Assembly (NCBI RefSeq): GCF_900177715.1
Contig: NZ_FXWG01000002.1
Span: 62,001-126,000 of the forward strand
Length of the DNA: 64,000 bases
Reading direction: 5' to 3'
From: Altererythrobacter xiamenensis
GTDB taxonomy: Bacteria > Pseudomonadota > Alphaproteobacteria > Sphingomonadales > Sphingomonadaceae
Position 1 is the stretch's first letter. The number at the start of each line of letters is the position of its first letter. This document shows positions 45,175 through 55,012 of this stretch, one piece after another. The notes beneath the pieces are model-generated. The model searched no databases, was not told the DNA's origin, and worked only from the letters and a program-made list of their open reading frames with translations. A program made the translations under genes and the position numbers.

Positions 45175-45455
45175 GGCGAAACTCTCGATACAATCTTTCT
45201 GTGTTGAGCCCTGTATAAGGGCCACCGCTTAGCGATTGGTGAACGCGCCGGTTGTCATGTATTCATTCGGTGCGTCGTCACCAGAAGTTACGCGAGTGCC
45301 AACAGAATAGATGCGTTCTTGTTGGCCTAGCTAGCGGATGTGATCCGGGCCGCGATCAGCGCGCCGCAAGCCCGACCGGGTGCACGCAGCCGCCCTGAAG
45401 CGTAGCGAAAGGAATTGCGGCGAGGACGCTCACGCGGATGGGTGAGCATGATGAA

Positions 45456-47045
45456 TCAATGCCGGAAATGCCGCATCCCGGTGAAGACCATCGCGAGGCC
45501 TGCCTTGTTGGCCGCTTCGATCACTTCATCGTCGCGGATCGAACCGCCCGGCTGGATCACCGCCGTCGCGCCCGCTTCCGCCGCCGCGAGCAGGCCATCG
45601 GCAAAGGGAAAGAAAGCATCGGAAGCGACTGCGCTGCCGATCGCCTTGCTTTCGGCCCAGCCGTATTTCTCGGCCGCTTCGGCAGCCTTCATCGCGGCAA
45701 TGCGCGAGCTGTCGCGGCGGTTCATCTGGCCCGCACCGATGCCGGCGGTCGCGCCGCCATTGGCATAAACGATCGCGTTCGATTTGACGTGGCGCGCAAC
45801 CGTCCAGGCGAACAGGCAATCCTTGAGTTCCCGCTCTGTCGGCTCGCGTTCGGTCACTACCTTGAGATCGGATTCGGTGATCGCGCCATTGTCGCGCGTC
45901 TGCACCAGCAGTCCGCCGGTGATCGGCTTGATCGCGAGGCCGCCGCGACGCGGTTCGGGCAGTTCGCCCACGGTCAGCAACCGCAGGTTCTTCTTCTTCG
46001 CGAAGATCTCGCGCGCTTCGTCGGTGACGCTTGGCGCAATCACGACCTCGCTGAAGATCTTGGCAATCTCTTCCGCCGTCGCGCCGTCGAGCTCGGTATT
46101 GACCGCGACGATCCCGCCGAAGGCCGACACGCTGTCGCACTGCAGCGCAGCTTCCCAGGCATCGACCAGCGAGCCTGCCTGCGCCACACCGCAAGGGTTG
46201 GCGTGCTTGACGATCACGACCGCTGGCTCGCCGTCCTTGAACTCGGCACAGAGTTCGAGAGCGGCGTCGGCGTCGTTATAATTGTTGTAACTGAGCTCCT
46301 TGCCTTGCAATTGCTCGGCCTGCGCAATGCCGCGCGCATGCGGACCGACCGGCGTATAGAGCGCGGCCATCTGGTGCGGATTCTCGCCATAGCGCAGCGG
46401 CACCGGGTTCTTGCCGTTCACCGCCAGCATGTCGGGGAACATCTGCTGCTGGTCGGCAAAAGCAAACCATTGGCTGATCATCGAATCATAGGCGGCGGTG
46501 GCGGCAAAAGCCTTGGCCGCGCATTTCTTGCGAAAATCGATGCCGGTCGCGCCGTTCTTCTCTTCCAGCTCACCGATCAGCGTGTCGTAATCCGCAGGGT
46601 CGGTGACGATCGTCACATAGGCGTGGTTCTTGGCCGAGCTGCGCACCATCGACGGACCGCCGATGTCGATATTCTCGATGATCTCGTCGCGTTCGGCGCC
46701 CTTCGCCACGGTCGCTTCGAAGGGATAGAGATTGACTACGACGAGGTCGATCGCGCCGATTTCGTGTTCGGACATGGCCGCAGCATGTTCGGCATTGTCC
46801 CGCACCGCGAGCAGTCCGCCGTGCACCTTGGGGTGGAGCGTCTTGACCCGCCCGTCCATCATTTCGGGAAAGCCGGTCAGTTCGGAAATGTCCTTTACCG
46901 TCAGACCCGCATCGCGCAGCGCCTTGGCCGTCCCGCCGGTCGAAACCAGCTCGACATCGCGCGCAGCCAGCGCCTTGCCCAGATCCACCAAACCGCTCTT
47001 GTCGGACACCGAGAGCAGCGCCCGCTTGATTACCACATCCGTCAC
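45456..47045 (-). CDS. purH: Bifunctional AICAR transformylase / IMP cyclohydrolase
   Basis: A 529-residue enzyme for the last two steps of purine synthesis (AICAR to FAICAR to IMP). The N-terminal MGS-like cyclohydrolase domain (about 1-140) begins [21 protein letters not shown] and has STGGTAKAL. The transformylase domain has [39 protein letters not shown] and the C-terminal [10 protein letters not shown] and [27 protein letters not shown]. The start is GTG, 8 nt after the heparinase-like gene, so rpe-heparinase-purH is one operon. Confidence 0.97.
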   Translation of the reverse strand: MTDVVIKRALLSVSDKSGLVDLGKALAARDVELVSTGGTAKALRDAGLTVKDISELTGFPEMMDGRVKTLHPKVHGGLLAVRDNAEHAAAMSEHEIGAIDLVVVNLYPFEATVAKGAERDEIIENIDIGGPSMVRSSAKNHAYVTIVTDPADYDTLIGELEEKNGATGIDFRKKCAAKAFAATAAYDSMISQWFAFADQQQMFPDMLAVNGKNPVPLRYGENPHQMAALYTPVGPHARGIAQAEQLQGKELSYNNYNDADAALELCAEFKDGEPAVVIVKHANPCGVAQAGSLVDAWEAALQCDSVSAFGGIVAVNTELDGATAEEIAKIFSEVVIAPSVTDEAREIFAKKKNLRLLTVGELPEPRRGGLAIKPITGGLLVQTRDNGAITESDLKVVTEREPTERELKDCLFAWTVARHVKSNAIVYANGGATAGIGAGQMNRRDSSRIAAMKAAEAAEKYGWAESKAIGSAVASDAFFPFADGLLAAAEAGATAVIQPGGSIRDDEVIEAANKAGLAMVFTGMRHFRH

Positions 47046-47053
47046 GTCGGAAA

Positions 47054-48949
47054 TTATCCCATTTTCTTGAGCAGCCAGGAGAATTGTCCCCCGCTGCGAG
47101 ATGTCATGCCCTGGATCACCAGTTGCTCGATCGGGCGTGGGCGGCCTCCGCCGCTGACCCAGAGGCTCTCCTCTAGACCAAGCGTGGCCCCGCTGTCATC
47201 GCCTCCAATTCGGAATTGCCAGAGCGACCCGTCGGGAAGCAACAGGCTCGCGCCGCGCTTGTCCTCGGCGAGCCGCGCCTCGACATGCGGACCTAGGTGG
47301 AAGCGGATGGCAAAGTCGATCTTGCCGCGTTTGCCCTTGCTGTTGCGGGGGAGGAGAATGTCCTCGCCGCGCAATTCCTCGCCGTCGCCGCGCAGCATAA
47401 GGATGCGGCGGTGGGTCAGGCCATAGCGTGCTGCATAGCCATCGTGACTCGCTTCGATCCGGGTAGCTTCGCCGCCCTTCTGGCGCATCACGCGGCGTTC
47501 GACCTCGACCTGCTCGGCACCCTTGCCCAGCGCGCCGTTGATCAGCACGGCGGTCGAGTTGGCATTGTCGAGGATCAGCGTCGAGTGCGCTGCGGTTGCG
47601 CGCAGGCCTTGCTCGATCCGGGCCGGAACCTGTCCGCCGGCAAGTGCTGCGCCGCCGCAATTGACTATCAGCCGGTGCGCGCCATCCGACACCTCGATGG
47701 CGAGCGTCGAAGCGCAGCCGAAACGCGCCTGGCGCGGCTTGGGCGGTGGCGCGGCATCCATCTGAACGACGGTGTTGCCGCCGGTGAGCCGCTGGAAGCC
47801 CCAGTGGCGAATATCCTTCAAGGGCCGCGTCCGCACACCGCTTGCTTCGATCAGCGCGGCAACGCGATCGGCGCGGGTCGCACCGCCGCCCTGCCAGCTG
47901 CCCAGCCCGCCATCGCCATGGCGCAGCGCCAGCAGCGGCGGCACCAGGAGCTCGAGCATCACTTGCAGCGCATCGGGGAAATCGCGATCGACCGCCTGAT
48001 AACAGGCGCGCAGATCGGTCAGCAGCGCAATCGCATCCATCTGCGCCAGCGGACTGCGCGACAGCACGCCGCCATCCTCGGCAACGAACTCGCCCAGCGC
48101 CTTCACCAGCCCCGCCTCGCCATGCAGGCGGCGCGGCTTGCCATCGGGCAGCAGCAGACCGGCAGCGGTAACGGCGACCCAGCCAGCGACTGCACCGAAC
48201 TGGTCCTCGGCACGCCCGGCCTTGCGGTCGAGCCAGCGCGCGGTGTCCTCGATCGCCGTGAGCATGCGCGTGCGCAGCTTCGGGTCCAGTCCCGAAAGAA
48301 CCAAAGGCGCATGGGTCAGCCATGCAAGCAGGCGCTGACCGACATATTCGACCTTCCATGCCGCGCATTTGCCCGGCTCCGGATTGGCGTCGAGCCATGC
48401 CTTCGAAATCCGCTCCGCCGTCGCGACGCACTGCTCGCGCGGAGCAGAAGCTGCGAGATCGCGCAGCCACGAAAAGCCGTGAATGACCCGTTCGAATGGC
48501 GGGCTCATGCGCGAGGAGCTTTCGAATTCGACTTGACCGATGGGGGCCTTTGCGCCGTGGATCAGGAAATGTCCGGCGCGAAGGGCGACCCCCGCCGTAC
48601 GGTCGCCGATCAGCGGGCTGTCGACAGTCGCCAGAAGCCGCGTCTTGGCAGGCTTGCGGAATGGTGCGGCGAGGGCAGAACCCGGAATGCCCATGCGGTA
48701 GGCGAGGCGGATGAGCCGTTCGCCTGCGCCCGCGGAGGGCGGCACGAAATCACTGAGAACGAGCGCGCGCGATGCGTCGAGCGGTTCGGAACCGTCAGCG
48801 TCAGCACCATTGGGGCCGACGGCCACCTGCACGACCGGCTGTTCGCCTCCGCGATCGAGCGGAAATGCACTCGCGCCGCTGTCGTGATCGGTCTGGTTGT
48901 CGGCGTTCTCCTTCAGGGTCGCGTCGTCGGAGAACAGGGCGTCCATCAT
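47054..48949 (-). CDS. Heparinase II/III-family protein
   Basis: A 631-residue protein. A helical N-terminal half ([28 protein letters not shown]) leads to a beta-rich C-terminal domain with [35 protein letters not shown] and [24 protein letters not shown], the heparinase II/III-like fold. Polysaccharide-lyase activity is the family role. Genes next to purH and rRNA methylase or epimerase genes in alphaproteobacteria often encode this protein, but its substrate is unknown. No signal peptide is evident. The start overlaps the rpe stop (ATGA). Confidence 0.87.
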   Translation of the reverse strand: MMDALFSDDATLKENADNQTDHDSGASAFPLDRGGEQPVVQVAVGPNGADADGSEPLDASRALVLSDFVPPSAGAGERLIRLAYRMGIPGSALAAPFRKPAKTRLLATVDSPLIGDRTAGVALRAGHFLIHGAKAPIGQVEFESSSRMSPPFERVIHGFSWLRDLAASAPREQCVATAERISKAWLDANPEPGKCAAWKVEYVGQRLLAWLTHAPLVLSGLDPKLRTRMLTAIEDTARWLDRKAGRAEDQFGAVAGWVAVTAAGLLLPDGKPRRLHGEAGLVKALGEFVAEDGGVLSRSPLAQMDAIALLTDLRACYQAVDRDFPDALQVMLELLVPPLLALRHGDGGLGSWQGGGATRADRVAALIEASGVRTRPLKDIRHWGFQRLTGGNTVVQMDAAPPPKPRQARFGCASTLAIEVSDGAHRLIVNCGGAALAGGQVPARIEQGLRATAAHSTLILDNANSTAVLINGALGKGAEQVEVERRVMRQKGGEATRIEASHDGYAARYGLTHRRILMLRGDGEELRGEDILLPRNSKGKRGKIDFAIRFHLGPHVEARLAEDKRGASLLLPDGSLWQFRIGGDDSGATLGLEESLWVSGGGRPRPIEQLVIQGMTSRSGGQFSWLLKKMG

Positions 48950-49608
48950 CCGGCTCCTTTCAAAGCGGAAATATTGGCGGCGTATTGTTCTGGCCCGCCT
49001 TTGAATGTGGCCGATCCCGCGACAAGTACGTCGGCGCCCGCTTCGACGCATAGCTTCGCGGTTTCGGGGTTTACTCCGCCGTCGACCTCGAGATGGATGT
49101 CGCGCCCGTTAGCGTCGATCATGTCTCGAATCGTGCGGATCTTGTCGAGTTGCGAGTGAATAAAACTCTGCCCGCCAAAGCCGGGGTTCACGCTCATCAC
49201 CAGAACCAGGTCGATATCGTCGATCAGGTAATCGAGCGCTTCGACCGGTGTTCCGGGATTGAGCGAGACACCCGCCTTCTTGCCCAAGGCCTTGATCGCC
49301 TGCACCGTGCGGTGGGCATGCGGTCCGGCCTCGGGGTGAATGGTGATGATGTCGGCGCCCGCCTCGGCAAACTCTTCAAGATAGCGGTCGACCGGCGAAA
49401 TCATCAGATGGACGTCGAACGTCTTCTGGCTATGCGGCCTCAGGGCCTTCACCACCATCGGCCCGATGGTGAGGTTGGGCACATAGTGGCCGTCCATGAC
49501 ATCGACGTGGATCCAGTCGGCACCCGCCTCGTCCACCGCGCGCACTTCCTCGCCCAGCCTGGCAAAATCGGCCGAAAGGATCGAGGGAGAGATAAGAGGT
49601 GTCGCCAT
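48946..49608 (-). CDS. rpe: Ribulose-phosphate 3-epimerase
   Basis: A 220-residue TIM-barrel enzyme that interconverts ribulose-5-phosphate and xylulose-5-phosphate in the pentose-phosphate and Calvin-type pathways. [48 protein letters not shown] and [27 protein letters not shown] are all intact, including both metal-ligand histidines and catalytic aspartates. It is the first gene of the rpe-heparinase-purH operon. Confidence 0.96.
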   Translation of the reverse strand: MATPLISPSILSADFARLGEEVRAVDEAGADWIHVDVMDGHYVPNLTIGPMVVKALRPHSQKTFDVHLMISPVDRYLEEFAEAGADIITIHPEAGPHAHRTVQAIKALGKKAGVSLNPGTPVEALDYLIDDIDLVLVMSVNPGFGGQSFIHSQLDKIRTIRDMIDANGRDIHLEVDGGVNPETAKLCVEAGADVLVAGSATFKGGPEQYAANISALKGAG

Positions 49609-49883
49609 GGTGGGGCCCGACGGAAAATACTTATGTTGCGCTAGCTAACGGCCTAGGTATGCGCGGGGCTTGCCACAAGCGGTCTTGGCGCCCTTTTCCC
49701 CAAGCGGTACGCGGCGTTGCGCGCTTATGCACAGCAAGCTTGTAAATTTCCCGGCTGAACACCGGCAAAGAGTGCAATTCAGCCGTAATTCAGACCTGTT
49801 ACGGCAGATGGAGGCCAACTTGCCCGAAGACGTTTGCGGTGAAGATCTGCACAGGGCATCAAGCTGATTTTTGGATTGATCAT

Positions 49884-50399
49884 ATGACACCGAATGCGAC
49901 CCTCGGATGGAAGAACCTTGGATGGGCCGGAGCCGCGCTTGCCGCGGGCACAATGGCTTTTTCGGTTCCGACCGCCGCGCAGACCTATCGAGAGCAGATC
50001 GGCAACGACATGAGCAAATGCGCCCCCGGCGCCGGGCCTGCCGTTCGCGTGACGATCAACGGGGTAAAGAACTCCTCGGGCAGGATCCGCGTACAAAGCT
50101 ACCGCGGAACCGCCTCCGACTGGCTTGAAAAGGGCAAGTGGATCTACCGCATCGAAGCGCCGGCACGCGCCGGGCGGATGACGTTCTGCATGCCCGTCCC
50201 GTCGAGCGGGACCTATGGCATCGCGGTGCGTCACGACGTCAACGGCAATGGCAAGACCGAGATTTCGGAAGATGGCGGGGGCATGTCGAACAATCCCTCG
50301 ATCAACATCTTCAACCTCGGCAAGCCGAGCTACAAGAAGACCGCCTTCGCCGTGAACGGCGGGGTCAAGTCGATCGCGATCCAGATGAAATATATGTGA
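49884..50399 (+). CDS. DUF2141 domain protein, exported
   Basis: A 171-residue protein. The N-terminal signal spans GWAGAALAAGTMAFSVPTAAQ. The DUF2141 domain (about 60-170) shows VRVTINGVKNSSGRIRVQSY, GTYGIAVRHDVNGNGKTE and PSYKKTAFAVNGGVKSIAIQMKYM. The family is a small beta-sandwich of unknown function found in the periplasm or outer membrane. A second member lies at 61554. About 30 nt separate it from the convergent nucleotidyltransferase-like gene. Confidence 0.87.
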   Translation: MTPNATLGWKNLGWAGAALAAGTMAFSVPTAAQTYREQIGNDMSKCAPGAGPAVRVTINGVKNSSGRIRVQSYRGTASDWLEKGKWIYRIEAPARAGRMTFCMPVPSSGTYGIAVRHDVNGNGKTEISEDGGGMSNNPSINIFNLGKPSYKKTAFAVNGGVKSIAIQMKYM

Positions 50400-50426
50400 G
50401 GCATCTGAGGTGGCGGGCGAGCGGCA

Positions 50427-51323
50427 CTAGCCGGCTCTTTTGCGCTTCTCTCGCCAGAGCGAAAACAGGACACCCGGTGCCGCGAGGACCGGGTGTTTTT
50501 CGCGAAAGGGCGTCACCTCGACCGGCACGCCGGTATGGCGCTCGATCTTCCATGCAGCATAGCGCGCTGCGCCTTCGAAGGTCGTGCTCGCCTTGACCAG
50601 CCGCGTGACATTGAGCGGTTTGCCCATACGGCGGCGGCGCTTCCACCAGTTGATGATCCTGCGCTTCTCGCTCGGCTCCATCGTCGGAGTGAGTACGGCT
50701 CCGTCGCGGTGATAGGCGATCCCCCCTGCATCCATCGCTAGCGGCAACAGGCCGTCGAAATGCGCGGCGTTGACCGAGAGGATCGAGTCCTCACGCCCCG
50801 CCTTCTCGACTCGGAACTCTGCCTGATACGTAGCGCGGAACAACGCCCGCCAGTATTCCTCGGCTTGGCCGCTTTGAGGGCCAAGCGCGACCGCCAGCCG
50901 CGCCGCGGTTTTGGCGGCATCGGCAATGGCGGCGACCACCTCGGAACGCGCAGCCTCGTTTCGCTGCCAGATCAGTGCGCTCGGCTGAACGAAACGCGCC
51001 CAGATCGTCGTGTCGAGCAATTCGCCGCGCGCAGCCTCAGCAAAGGTCGCCAGCGACATTGTCGCGATCTTCGCGCGTAGGATATCCCCATCATGCTCCC
51101 ATTCGCGGTAGCTTACCCGCGGCCAGATCTTCTCCTTCTGCGGCCCCGGCAGCAGCACGTAATAATCGAGGACGCCTTCGAGCGAGCCGGTGCGCAGGTT
51201 CGAACCGTAAAAAAGCACCGCCAGTGCGCCGCTTTCCTCCGCCAGCCGCTCGGCGAAGTGCTCGACAGCAGGATCGACCGTAGCGTCGAGCTGCGCGGCG
51301 ATCCGTGTTTCGAGCGCGCTCAT
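50427..51323 (-). CDS. Nucleotidyltransferase-like protein (possible TAM41-like phosphatidate cytidylyltransferase)
   Basis: A 298-residue soluble protein. VLFYGSNLRTGSLEGVLDYY (about 35-55) has the nucleotidyltransferase-type G-S...D. Downstream, DILRAKIATMSLATF (about 80) and YWRALFRATYQAEFRVEK (about 165) recall the order of segments in mitochondrial TAM41/Mmp37, which makes CDP-diacylglycerol from phosphatidate and CTP. That resemblance is by eye and weak. The start overlaps the stop of a diacylglycerol-kinase-like gene (ATGA), giving a substrate-product logic. The C terminus is Arg/Lys-rich and could bind membranes. Confidence 0.6.
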   Translation of the reverse strand: MSALETRIAAQLDATVDPAVEHFAERLAEESGALAVLFYGSNLRTGSLEGVLDYYVLLPGPQKEKIWPRVSYREWEHDGDILRAKIATMSLATFAEAARGELLDTTIWARFVQPSALIWQRNEAARSEVVAAIADAAKTAARLAVALGPQSGQAEEYWRALFRATYQAEFRVEKAGREDSILSVNAAHFDGLLPLAMDAGGIAYHRDGAVLTPTMEPSEKRRIINWWKRRRRMGKPLNVTRLVKASTTFEGAARYAAWKIERHTGVPVEVTPFREKHPVLAAPGVLFSLWREKRKRAG

Positions 51324-52300
51324 TTTGGCGCAACGAACTCGATCTCGGGGCCCGGCGCGATTCCGTACTTGCCGCCTGGATAAGCCTCGCCGTCGAGAAT
51401 GAAGGAGTCGTCGATATTTAACGTGAAACTCTCCACGGCACGCTGATGCATGCCTTTCGCCTCCATCTCCTCGGGCAGTTTGCCGCGCAGAATCAGAGGG
51501 AGACGCAGGAGAATGCTCCGCGTCGCGTGATCGATCACGGCGATCTTCAGGCCCTGGGTGAGCTTACCGAATGGCATGATCCCGGCCGGAAAGCGCTCCA
51601 GCGTGGAAGCAAGCAGAAGTTGGCGATACGCACTATCCCCGATCTGACTTCGCGGAAACGGTTCGCCCGCTTCGCCTACGCGGATGTCCATTTTCGAACC
51701 GCGCCGCCACGGATTGTCCGCCCTGCCCATCAACGCGGTAAGCACGCCCCAAACGGTCGTCACTCCAACGGCGAGGCTGTTGAACGCGCCGAGCCTGTGG
51801 GCATCCTGCCCCTTGCTGATGCCCAGCGTGAAAGCACCTGCGCCGAGAATGAAGCCGAGCATCGGCGGTGCCTCGCCTGCGATCGGAGTGATCGAAAGCG
51901 GCCTGCGCGGGATTCTGCGGCCGTCGCGAAAGGCATCGATCGCGCCCTGCAGCGACCACTCGCTCGGCGCATCGAGATCGACCGTAAGCGCATTGGTCTT
52001 GCCCTTCGGCAAGACGGCGACAGCGGGCCAGTCCTCGCCGAATATTGCGTGGCCCGCCGTCAGCGCATCGCGCACCGTGCCGTCGCCGCCGTTGATGACG
52101 AGAAGGTCGATGCCGCGCTGCTTGAACCGTTCGAGCGCCACCGGCAATTGGTCGCGCGCGCCCGGCTGCGCCACAAAGACATGCGGTGCGGGGTCCGAAG
52201 CAAGGTCCTGCCCCTTATTGCGGTGGCTGCGCGGATTGTAGATCACGCCAACCGTAGGCAGGCCGCTCGCTCGGGCAGTCGGGGTCGGCGTATCGCTCAT
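51320..52300 (-). CDS. Diacylglycerol/lipid kinase family protein (LCB5/YegS type)
   Basis: A 326-residue lipid-kinase fold. VGVIYNPRSHRNKGQ is the N-terminal phosphate-binding block. LLVINGGDGTVRDALTAG contains the GGDGT catalytic motif, and VLPKGKTNALTVDL follows. The C-terminal beta-sandwich ends in DGEAYPGGKYGIAPGPEIEFVAP. It should phosphorylate diacylglycerol or a related lipid alcohol. The chosen ATG at 52300 fits the fold. Its 3' end overlaps the nucleotidyltransferase-like gene, so the pair is translationally coupled. Confidence 0.88.
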   Translation of the reverse strand: MSDTPTPTARASGLPTVGVIYNPRSHRNKGQDLASDPAPHVFVAQPGARDQLPVALERFKQRGIDLLVINGGDGTVRDALTAGHAIFGEDWPAVAVLPKGKTNALTVDLDAPSEWSLQGAIDAFRDGRRIPRRPLSITPIAGEAPPMLGFILGAGAFTLGISKGQDAHRLGAFNSLAVGVTTVWGVLTALMGRADNPWRRGSKMDIRVGEAGEPFPRSQIGDSAYRQLLLASTLERFPAGIMPFGKLTQGLKIAVIDHATRSILLRLPLILRGKLPEEMEAKGMHQRAVESFTLNIDDSFILDGEAYPGGKYGIAPGPEIEFVAPK

Positions 52301-52410
52301 CGCCAGCGCCTTTAGCGGGAAAAGACGTAGCTGCACTAGGGGGTTGTCGGAAACTCGCAGCCAATGCGAATAGCGATGGAGTCCGCCGCGCATTGCGCTA
52401 TCCTGCCTTC

Positions 52411-53607
52411 ATGCTGACACCCGACATCCTCGAAAGCGCGCGCGGCCTCTCGGACGGCATCGTCGCGCTCCGCCGCGCCATCCATGCCGAGCCAGAGCTT
52501 GGCCTGCACACACCCAAGACCATGGCCAAGGTGCGCGAGGCGCTGGCCGATCGGCCGCTTACATGGCGCGAGGGAAGCTCGACCACCGGCCAGGTCGCGA
52601 CTCTGGAGGGCGCAAAACCCGGCCGCCGCGTGCTGCTGCGCGGCGACATGGACGCGCTGCCGATGGAGGAGAAGACCGGACTCGACTTCGCCTCGAGGAT
52701 TCCGAACACCATGCACGCCTGCGGGCATGACACCCACACCGCCATGCTGGCGGGTGCGGCACGACTGCTAAGTGCAAAGCGTGAGGAGTTTGCCGGCACG
52801 GTCGACTTCATGTTCCAGCCGGGGGAAGAAGGCTATCACGGCGCGCGCTTCATGCTCGATGACGGGCTGATCGACCCGCTGCCCGACGCGGCCTTTGCGC
52901 TGCATATCATGCCCAATGCCGCATTCGGCGTGCTCGCCGGGCGCGCCGGACCTTTGATGGCCGCGGCCGACCAGTTCACCATCACGGTCAAGGGCCGGGG
53001 CGGTCACGCCTCCATGCCGCACGACTGCGCGGACCCCGTACCCGCTGCCGCCGCAATCGTCTCGGCCATTCAGGCAATGGTAACCCGCCGCTTCAACGCC
53101 GCGAGCGCGGTGGTGGTGACCGTCACGCAGATGCACGCCGGCACTGCGCACAATATCATACCGGACGATGCGATGCTCGCGGGGACCATTCGCACGCTGT
53201 CGCCCGAACACCGGGAGAAAGTGCATAGGCTGGTTTCCGAGACTGTCTCGCATGTCGCGAAAGCGCATGGCGTCGAAGCGGACTGCGAAATCGAAGCGGG
53301 CTTTCCGGTCACGATCTGCGACGAACGCGCGGTCGCGCTGGGCAAGCACGTTGCAACTGGCCTCGGAGGCGAGGCAGGCTGGCGCGATCTCCCCGACCCG
53401 ATCATGGGGGCGGAGGATTTCTCCTACCTGCTCGAGAAAGTGCCGGGCGCGATGTTCTTCCTCGGCGTCGCCAACGAAGGCGAGGACTGGCGCTCGTGCT
53501 GCGCGATCCATAGCCCGCGCATGCATGTCGACGAGAATGCGCTGCCCAAGGGCACGGCAATGTTGGCCGGCTGCGCGCTGGAGTTTCTGGAGAGGGGCTG
53601 GGAGTAG
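52411..53607 (+). CDS. M20-family amidohydrolase (N-acyl-aminoacyl / hippurate hydrolase type)
   Basis: A 398-residue di-zinc hydrolase. RRAIHAEPELGLHTPKT opens the M20D pattern. LRGDMDALPMEE and THAML within MHACGHDTHTAML give metal ligands. FMFQPGEEGYHGA has the catalytic Glu, GRGGHASMPH is the dimerisation-domain block, and MGAEDFSYLLEKVPG ends the site. It removes acyl groups from amino acids or cleaves dipeptides in the cytosol. It is the last core gene before the tRNA-Arg element, 60 bp from attL. Confidence 0.93.
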   Translation: MLTPDILESARGLSDGIVALRRAIHAEPELGLHTPKTMAKVREALADRPLTWREGSSTTGQVATLEGAKPGRRVLLRGDMDALPMEEKTGLDFASRIPNTMHACGHDTHTAMLAGAARLLSAKREEFAGTVDFMFQPGEEGYHGARFMLDDGLIDPLPDAAFALHIMPNAAFGVLAGRAGPLMAAADQFTITVKGRGGHASMPHDCADPVPAAAAIVSAIQAMVTRRFNAASAVVVTVTQMHAGTAHNIIPDDAMLAGTIRTLSPEHREKVHRLVSETVSHVAKAHGVEADCEIEAGFPVTICDERAVALGKHVATGLGGEAGWRDLPDPIMGAEDFSYLLEKVPGAMFFLGVANEGEDWRSCCAIHSPRMHVDENALPKGTAMLAGCALEFLERGWE

Positions 53608-53666
53608 CTCGCGCGCTCTAGGATTGAAGCGTTGGCGCCACGAACAGCTGGAGCAGACCTCGCCCT

Positions 53667-53711
53667 TGGCGCACCCGACAGGATTCGAACCTGTGACCTC
53701 TGCCTTCGGAG
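53667..53711. repeat. attL core (displaced tRNA-Arg 3' half)
   Basis: Identical over 45 bp to 59570-59614 and over 50 bp with one mismatch. It runs from the CCA end to the anticodon loop of tRNA-Arg but lacks the 5' half, so it is not a working tRNA gene. It marks the left junction of the element. Confidence 0.9.
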
Positions 53712-53809
53712 TGCAGGGATTACTGGCAGCCATGGACCCAGCCGGACATTGAAACCCCTGTAAAACAGGGAGTATCCGTCCGATCTTGTCCAAGGCCATC
53801 CTCTTATGT

Positions 53810-53830
53810 ATTCCGTACGCATTCCGTACG
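53810..53830 (+). repeat. Tandem ATTCCGTACG pair, candidate integrase arm sites (left)
   Basis: ATTCCGTACG occurs at 53810-53819 and again at 53821-53830, an 11-bp period of about one helical turn, just before the integrase start. A matching pair with the same period lies near the right end (59514-59534). Confidence 0.6.
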
Positions 53831-53851
53831 AAATGAAAAGGGCGGCTGGCG

Positions 53852-55012
53852 ATGGCACTGGATTTGAGCAAGGTTGGCGAGCGAGAACGGCTCAAGGCAA
53901 AGCGAGAGCCGCACTGGCAACGGCTGCGCGCAGGGTGCTTTCTTGGCTTTCGTCCTTCCAAACGTGGCGGAAAGGGAACGTGGATTGCCCGTGCCTATGA
54001 TGAGGATACGGGGAAGTATCGGCTCAAGGCTCTGGGCGACTTCGGGAAACTGGCTGGCAATGCAATGTTTGCAGCCGCTAAGGCAGAGGCTGAGACATTC
54101 GCGGAGTTGGTGGAATCGGGTGGCGAAGTACGCGCCAAGATGGAAACCGTTGCCGATGCCTGCCGTGAGTACGCAAAGGACCGTCCTGAGGCAGGGCAAC
54201 GCTTCAAACGCTACGTATACGAAGATGCAATCGCCAAAGTGAAGCTGGACAAGCTGCGCCGTCGCCATGTGAAGGAATGGCGCAAACGGCTGGAGGCACA
54301 ACCGGCCTTAGTTAGCCGTCGCAAAGAAGGCGAGCCGATCCATCGCAAACGCGCGGCTTCCACCGTAAACCGCGATATGGCCGTACTGCGCGCGGCGCTG
54401 GCCAAGGTACTTTCACCCGGCGCTCCGAACAGCGAGGCGGCTTGGCAAGAGGCGCTAAAAGTCATTCCCAATGCCAATGGGCGGCGCACCCTATACCTTG
54501 ATCGCAGCCAGCGCAGTAAGCTGGTGGCAAGGACTGATGCGGAAGCCGCACCTTTCGTCCGCGCGCTCTGTCTGCTGCCGTTGCGACCCGGCGCATTGGC
54601 GGGGCTTACCGCTGGAGACTTCGACAAGCGAACTGCTGAATTGACCATTGGCAAGGACAAGACGGGTAAGCCGCGGCGCATCCAGTTGCCAGCTGAAGCC
54701 GCGAAACTGCTGACAAAGCAGTTGAAGGACAAGCTGCCAGCCGCGCCTCTATTTCACCGCAAGAACGGCAAGCCGTGGGACAAGAATAGCTGGAAGGTTC
54801 CAATCGCTGCGGCGGTCAAGGCAGCTGGCCTGCCAACCGGAGCAACTGCGTACACGCTGCGGCATAGCACCATCACTGATCTTGTGAGCGCTGGCCTGCC
54901 GCTTCTCACCATTGCACAAATCTCTGGCACGAGCGCGGAGATGATCGAGCGCCATTATGGTCACCTCGCCAGTGACGCGGCAGTAAAGGCGCTGGGAGAG
55001 TTGGCGCTGTGA
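53852..55012 (+). CDS. int: Tyrosine-type site-specific integrase
   Basis: A 386-residue recombinase. An N-terminal arm-binding region (about 20-75, with CFLGFRPSKRGGKGTWIARAY) and a core-binding SAM-like domain (about 90-215) precede the catalytic domain. That domain has R245 in LLPLRPGALAGL, the R337-H338 pair in AYTLRHSTITDL and the nucleophile Y369 in ERHYGHL. It should catalyse integration and excision between the 45-bp repeats. It is oriented away from attL, 140 bp inside. The stop overlaps the next gene (GTGA). IHF, encoded at 33.7 kb, is a common helper of this family. Confidence 0.95.
   Translation: MALDLSKVGERERLKAKREPHWQRLRAGCFLGFRPSKRGGKGTWIARAYDEDTGKYRLKALGDFGKLAGNAMFAAAKAEAETFAELVESGGEVRAKMETVADACREYAKDRPEAGQRFKRYVYEDAIAKVKLDKLRRRHVKEWRKRLEAQPALVSRRKEGEPIHRKRAASTVNRDMAVLRAALAKVLSPGAPNSEAAWQEALKVIPNANGRRTLYLDRSQRSKLVARTDAEAAPFVRALCLLPLRPGALAGLTAGDFDKRTAELTIGKDKTGKPRRIQLPAEAAKLLTKQLKDKLPAAPLFHRKNGKPWDKNSWKVPIAAAVKAAGLPTGATAYTLRHSTITDLVSAGLPLLTIAQISGTSAEMIERHYGHLASDAAVKALGELAL

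Noticed and set aside
45438..49159. Plus-strand ORFs of 662 and 620 codons opposite purH and the heparinase-like gene.
   Set aside because: Antisense to recognisable enzymes; no domain seen.
53667..53740. Second tRNA-Arg gene at the left end of the element.
   Set aside because: Only the 3' half (anticodon loop to CCA) is present; the 5' half does not match a tRNA, so it is an att site.
52768..53961. 397-codon minus-strand ORF across the M20 gene and attL.
   Set aside because: Antisense to the M20 hydrolase and runs through the tRNA fragment.
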